Shown here in pieces: positions 55,377 through 64,000 of a stretch of DNA of 64,000 bases. Position numbers and translations under genes: made by a program. The notes under the pieces are model-generated. The model ran no database searches and had not been told where the DNA came from. It worked only from the letters and a program-made list of their open reading frames with translations. The first letter of the stretch is position 1; each line of letters opens with the position of its first letter. Source of the DNA: Actinostola sp. cb2023. Lineage: Eukaryota > Cnidaria > Anthozoa > Actiniaria > Actinostolidae. Location: assembly GCA_033675265.1 (NCBI GenBank), contig JAUJYZ010000192.1, positions 1-64,000 of the forward strand, given 5' to 3'.

Positions 55377-57254
55377 TCAATAATATGGGTTCCAGTTACT
55401 CCCATCTTCAGGTTTTAAACTGCCACTGATTAGTAATATAATGTCGACCACCCACCATATTCCAAGACCACCCAGTGTCAATAATTTACCAACAGCTGTA
55501 CCAGTATGACCCAGGCAAAACCTGTCGACACCAAGGAATCCCAACAGTATGGAGTATAGAAGAGTGGTGACAAAATAATGGCCAGAGTATCTAAGGATAA
55601 TAGAAAATATTTTAATGATAATAATTATTTTTACTGACAAAATGTAGGTTTCTTTGAATAGGTATGTAATGATGACATTTTTGTAGTAGTTGACACAAGG
55701 ACAAGTTTTAGAGCTAGGACAGGCAGCTACAGAAATCTGCCAGTTTCTGGCTACTACTGAGAACCCTAGCTGAGTTGGTGCTGCAACCGTTACTGTTGAG
55801 GTGCTACCCTGACAATTACAATGCTATCAGACAAACACCAGTCCATAGAACTGTCAATCAAACTAGCTCTGCTATGATTGGTTAAAGTGTAGGTACACTC
55901 ATATTGTTTGATTGATGCCCGACTATTTTCCAACCAGATGAGCCATTTTGAAGGTCGCACTTCAATGATAATGGTTATAACCTGACCTAAAGGCTAAGTA
56001 TCAGGGTTTTTTGTTAATTTTCTTGAACCTACTTGATGCAAGGTACTTCATGACTAAGGAATCTTCTTTCTCCATAACACTCAATTCCAGGTAAAACTTC
56101 ACACCACACTTTTGATCTTTCTACTTCCTCATATCGAGATCCACCAAACTAAAATAGGAACAAGAATTTTATAATTATCAACCAAACTATAGGCATTTGC
56201 CTACATCTAATGTACACTTGTACACAGTGGAACCTACTATAAGCAAACTCATTTCGATGTGAGTTTGCTAATACAGGAGGTTCTACTGTGTACAAAATCC
56301 TAGAGATGCATGTATTACTCTATCTACACATTAATCTAGCTGCTCGATCTACTCTGTGCCCCAACAGACTTGCAACTAACCTTGATGCATCCATAACCTA
56401 ACTCCTTCTTTTTAGTAGAATTGCCATTAAGATCTTGTGGTATTTCACATCTCAGAAAATCCAGTGGACTGAAAATCAAATAATCATCTTAAAGGGGAAC
56501 TAGTACGTAAATCGTTCAAAGTCTGATTTAGCTGAAACTTCACTGAAATAATCTCAAAGACCCAATCATACAATCACTGGTTAATTTTTTTCTCAAAAAT
56601 TCCAATGGGAAGCAATACATTTTTATGAATCTTTAGAGGTGTCAGTGACGTCACTTACTCAACCCAAACAATCATCACGGCTTCGCTCCATACATTTCTT
56701 CATGTTTAATGTTTTGAATTATTTTATTTCAATGAAGCTAAACATTTGTGTGAAGGAGGTGTACAAACCGTTCAGATATTTTGATCACAAAATACAAAGA
56801 AATGTATAGAGCTGAGTTTGGGTTGAGTAAGTGACGTCACTGACACCTGTAAAGATTCATAAAAATGCATTAAGCTTATACTTCCCATTGGAATTTTTGA
56901 GAAAAAAATTAACCAGTGATTGTATGGGTCTTTGAGATTATTTCAGTGAAGTTTCAGCAATATCAAATTTTGAACGATTGACGTACTAGTCCCCCTTTAA
57001 ACAAATACATACTACTATCTAGAAAACATCTAGCACTCCAACACTCAACACTGACAAATGGGATTCAAGCTGAATCATACTCACACGTAAGAACAGTTAA
57101 CCAGAGGTCCTTTCGGCTCATATTTTCTACCACACGATTCATCAAAGCACCTGTTGTCTACGTTATTTGCTTGTGCTATGGCTTTTGAGGTAATCAAGTA
57201 AATAAACGCTGTAATTTTGACGATAAAATACTTCATACTCTCCAGTTCCGCCAT
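55377..57254 (-). CDS. TM2D2: TM2 domain-containing protein 2, 4 exons
   Basis: Exons (minus): 57085-57254, 56381-56468, 56033-56148, 55377-55590, joining to 195 codons (human 214). The protein has an N-terminal signal peptide (start [10 protein letters not shown]), a lumenal cysteine-rich domain and a C-terminal TM2 domain: two transmembrane helices joined by [11 protein letters not shown], where DRF is the family hallmark. [13 protein letters not shown] is almost identical to human. Family members are conserved membrane proteins implicated in Notch and phagocytic pathways in flies; no enzyme activity is known. The start codon faces the STX18 start 357 bases away. AATAAA lies about 40 bases after the stop. 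Confidence 0.95.
56219..56294. mobile_element. Small MITE, CAGTGGAACCT end
   Basis: TACACAGTGGAACCTACTAT pairs with AGGAGGTTCTACTGTGTA. CAGTGGAACC ends with TA flanks are usual for pogo/Tigger-type mariner relatives (inference). It lies in TM2D2 intron 2. Confidence 0.65.
56493..56996. mobile_element. TTAA-flanked foldback element, ~504 bp
   Basis: TTAA then AGGGGAACTAGTACGTAAAT, ending CGTACTAGTCCCCCT then TTAA. The arms contain GTCAGTGACGTCACTTACTC and its complement. Same family as 2659-3219. It lies in TM2D2 intron 1. Confidence 0.85.
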
Positions 57255-57611
57255 GTTTGCTTGGGAAGTATTTCAACCCAGCATGCAATGCAATGTCGAG
57301 TCGATTGCTCAGGGGGGTGGGGACAAAAATAAAATGAATAGAGAATGAAATGTTAAACTTATTTATACCTTTCTTGAATATAAACTTTCAAATCAAGCTG
57401 ATCTTAAATAAAGTATAGATATTTTAGAAAATTATGATCAAATATCTAATTGTAAAATAAATCCCATTGAAGTACTAAATGTTACTAACCCTTCCCTCCC
57501 TAGAGATCATACGTGTTGACGTGGTTACTCAGTCAAAAATGGCGGACGAGATTACGTGGTTGTCTTGAATTTTTACTTCTTTTCCCCTCGATTTTCTTGC
57601 TCTTTTTAAGC
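57255..57611. promoter_or_regulatory. Divergent TM2D2 / STX18 promoter region
   Basis: 357 bases lie between start codons. No TATA box is obvious. An upstream ATG at 57539 opens a nine-codon uORF before the STX18 start, and another in-frame ATG at 57513 would add 33 residues; similarity favours the 57612 start. Confidence 0.5.
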
Positions 57612-61631
<4,020 letters not shown>

Positions 61632-61759
61632 ATAGTAATGGTCAATATAAACCATGAATAGATCAATAATTCAGAATAATTCAAGCAGCTTGTATTTGTA
61701 CAGGTATGTTCATAATATATCAATAATCTAGTGTCACAGGCACATAAATCACAGTAAAG

Positions 61760-61872
61760 CCTGGTTTTCACTAGCGACGCACGTGCAAGCACGAGAGGTA
61801 CATTATATCACTGTGAAAACAGAGCTGATGCAAGCATCTGTGTAAGCAGAAGGCGTTGCAGTGAAAACCAGG
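61760..61872. mobile_element. MITE, CCTGGTTTTCACT ends
   Basis: CCTGGTTTTCACTAGCGACG and GTTGCAGTGAAAACCAGG are inverted. It lies 129 bases past the STX18 stop. Confidence 0.7.
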
Positions 61873-62545
61873 ATTAATGGCACAATGTTAATATATGACA
61901 AAATAATTAAAATTGTAGAATATACAACATTATGTACACAGTTGAACATTTAAATTAAAATATGCTTGTACAATGACATGAAATGTTAAAGGTCTACATT
62001 CACTGCATGAAAGTTACTGGTAAACCTCTACATTATAAACAAGAAAATTAGAATTTTAAGCTAAATTATTAAACAGTTTTATCACAATAATATTTTTCTT
62101 AAGTAACAAAATGCAACAGCAGTTTATACTGTATAAAAATTAGTAACTTCATCAATAAACACTGCCATTTTTTGCACAAGTAGAAATACCAAATGAATAA
62201 TAAAATATAAAAAGTACCAATCACTTAACTCTCTGAGCTACAATAATAATGTTATTTATCAATTTTATGTGAAAATCTACGGGTATTATATAATATACAA
62301 TCTAGCAGAGAATAATATCATTTTACAATAACAGAGCGTAATCTCGCAATCTGATTGGCTCTCAGCCATTGTCAATAAGAGTACAGACACATAGAATGAC
62401 GAATTGCTCGCGCACGGAGCCAGCGCGTGCTTGAAATGGTTTTTCTTTCAAACTTTATCCTTGCTTTTGGAGGTTTTTGTGACTTTGTTATTGTAAAAAA
62501 GAAATCGCAAACGGTTTTCCATTGTCTGTACTCTTATTGACATTA
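61873..62545. other. 3' region between STX18 and the VPS9-like gene
   Basis: AT-rich. 62375-62390 (ATAAGAGTACAGACA) pairs inversely with 62522-62541 (TTGTCTGTACTCTTATTGAC), an outer foldback. No gene was seen. Confidence 0.45.
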
Positions 62546-62777
62546 GAGAGTTTTAGCAAACACGACGCGACGTGAGAACACGATGTTAGATGACGAATAT
62601 ATCACATTTGGCATTGCATGACTACCGTGACAACGTCGCGACGTCAAGTTCACGACGCCATTTCACTTGTTTTGACGTCCTCTTCATGACGTTGAGGACG
62701 CCAACGGTCGTTTCACAGTTATTAGTCAGCGCGCGCGCCGTCCTCTTTCACGTCACGTCGTGTTTGCTAAATCTCTC
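62546..62777. mobile_element. MITE, GAGAGTTTTAGCAAACACGA ends, TA-flanked
   Basis: GAGAGTTTTAGCAAACACGA and TCGTGTTTGCTAAATCTCTC are inverted, 232 bp. Many ACGTC/GACGT words lie inside (TGACGTC, CGTCGCGACGTC). It ends 95 bases from the VPS9-like stop. Confidence 0.75.
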
Positions 62778-62871
62778 TATTGGATTTGATGTCACAAAAT
62801 GTTCAAAACTCAAGTGGAACCACAAGCGTAATTTCACCTCATTTGGATTTCTTGTTAATCTCAAAACATTC

Positions 62872-64000
62872 TTAAATAAGTTTTGAGACAGTAACACCAT
62901 TGATTGTACAATATACATCGAAATGTGAAAGCTCTAACCAGAGCTCAGCTACTATGTTATATGCCTTCTTATATTGTTGTAATGCATGACCATGGCAACC
63001 AGCAACCAAACACGGAGCCATGAGATCATCCAGCATCACCAGTTCGATCCACATGGATGCTGCTACTGAAGCCTCCAGTTGTAGTATCATCAGCACTAAC
63101 AATGGTAAGAGTTCATCATCTGATAGATTATTAGATGACAGGCTGTTCACACTATCATGCAGCTGCATTGCAGATACTTTGGAAGAAATTATTTGCAGTG
63201 ATGTTGTCATATGCTTTAGTTTGGCCAAAGGGCTGACTGCTTTGAAGATGTCCTTCATATGCTTTAGTGCAGGTCCAAATTTGTCCTCAAAGGTATCGTC
63301 ATCTTGTTCATAAGGGCTTGTTGGGGGTGATTGTTGATTGCTTATTTCACTGTCAATGGAGAATGATCTTTCTAAGGATTCTGCTATCGGCTTTGCTTTT
63401 GTGTCCCATTCATCAATGAGGCTGCTAAGAGAACCAATATGACTTGGTTTGAGTGAGAATGCTTTGCAGAAATCTTTAACTGCATTGATAAAAAGTCTCC
63501 TTGCTTTGCTAACACAGCTGAATGGAGTCCCACGACCATCTAAATCATCGTCACTAGAAGTATCATTTTCAGAATCATCATAATGGCCATTTGTTACTGA
63601 TGGAGAGACTGGTGTATGTACTGCATTCTGTTCAATTATCTGATGCCAATAGTTCTTCACTGGCAAAGATAACAAGTTAACAGGAAACTTATCTTTCATT
63701 CTTTGAATATCTCTCTCAATATTCTCAACATGTCTAAGGTGAACACGTTCATAAAGCCAACTGATAGCCTTATGTTCCTTCTCATAAAAACAGTGCTCAT
63801 AAGCGAGTCTTACTTTATTCTTGAAATACAAATCTCTTTCATTAAACTGCTCCGATAGAAGCTTTGCTACTTTCTCCAGGTGATGAGCAGTTTTTTCTTT
63901 GATTATGAATAATTTGTCTTGGAAAGGATCAACGACGCCATTCATTTCCACAGACTTGCAATTACCGTCAGATATGACCTCATTTGGTTCCAAACTCACA
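62872..64000 (-). CDS. 3' part of a gene with VPS9-like C-terminus (partial)
   Basis: One open frame enters from the right edge (first visible codon is GTG, so there is no start here) and runs 375 codons to TGA/TAA-terminated end at 62872. The N-terminal part is charged and helical, the middle is serine/aspartate-rich (DDSENDTSSDDDLDG), and the C-terminus reads DDELLPLLVLMILQLEAS and ELVMLDDLMAPCLVAG. The last segments resemble the VPS9 domain of alsin-type Rab5 exchange factors (family knowledge, match by eye). No MORN or RCC1 repeats are visible. The exon is unusually long for this window. It could instead belong to another VPS9 family. Confidence 0.6.
   Translation of the reverse strand, partial: VSLEPNEVISDGNCKSVEMNGVVDPFQDKLFIIKEKTAHHLEKVAKLLSEQFNERDLYFKNKVRLAYEHCFYEKEHKAISWLYERVHLRHVENIERDIQRMKDKFPVNLLSLPVKNYWHQIIEQNAVHTPVSPSVTNGHYDDSENDTSSDDDLDGRGTPFSCVSKARRLFINAVKDFCKAFSLKPSHIGSLSSLIDEWDTKAKPIAESLERSFSIDSEISNQQSPPTSPYEQDDDTFEDKFGPALKHMKDIFKAVSPLAKLKHMTTSLQIISSKVSAMQLHDSVNSLSSNNLSDDELLPLLVLMILQLEASVAASMWIELVMLDDLMAPCLVAGCHGHALQQYKKAYNIVAELWLELSHFDVYCTINGVTVSKLI

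Noticed and set aside
62590..63313. 97-98-codon plus-strand ORFs
   Set aside because: One lies in the MITE at 62546-62777 and its flank; the other is antisense to the VPS9-like coding exon.

Overview
This window comes from an animal nuclear genome, most likely a stony coral or another anthozoan cnidarian. The protein genes are split by short GT-AG introns, the DNA is AT-rich and packed with small DNA transposons, and one gene resembles a coral skeletal-matrix protein family (USOMP5-like).

Seven protein-coding loci can be supported. From left to right they are: an INPP5A-type inositol polyphosphate 5-phosphatase (minus strand, 11.8-25.8 kb, 17 exons); MFSD10, a major-facilitator transporter (plus, 26.9-34.9 kb, 13 exons); a small secreted USOMP5-like protein (plus, 46.4-48.3 kb, 4 exons); an orphan 259-residue protein with a C-terminal membrane anchor (plus, 52.6-53.3 kb, one coding exon); TM2D2 (minus, 55.4-57.3 kb, 4 exons); syntaxin-18 (plus, 57.6-61.6 kb, 11 exons); and the 3' end of a gene with a VPS9-like C-terminus (minus, 62.9 kb to the right edge). 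I joined the exons by hand from splice sites, reading frame and similarity to human orthologues. Exon lengths close to intact frames of 415, 489, 227, 195 and 321 codons for the five multi-exon genes.

INPP5A/MFSD10 and TM2D2/STX18 are head-to-head pairs, with about 1.06 kb and 0.36 kb between start codons. STX18 and the VPS9-like gene are tail-to-tail. The two head-to-head gaps are candidate shared promoters. The genes do not form one pathway, although STX18 (ER SNARE), the VPS9-like protein (possible Rab5 exchange factor) and TM2D2 all act in or with the endomembrane system.

The rest is repeats. 1-11.8 kb is nested palindromes, tRNA-derived SINE heads, a TTAA-flanked element and an ~86-bp minisatellite. 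The INPP5A and MFSD10 introns hold many MITEs (miniature inverted-repeat transposable elements) of several families. 35-46.3 kb holds a long hairpin, a second near-identical TTAA element, a four-unit ~1.7-kb tandem segmental array with a 1.24-kb transposon in one unit, and a 1.03-kb transposon-like element. 48.9-52.3 kb holds a second copy of a 35-kb segment carrying its own MITE. Filled and empty insertion sites occur side by side twice, so some transposition is recent.
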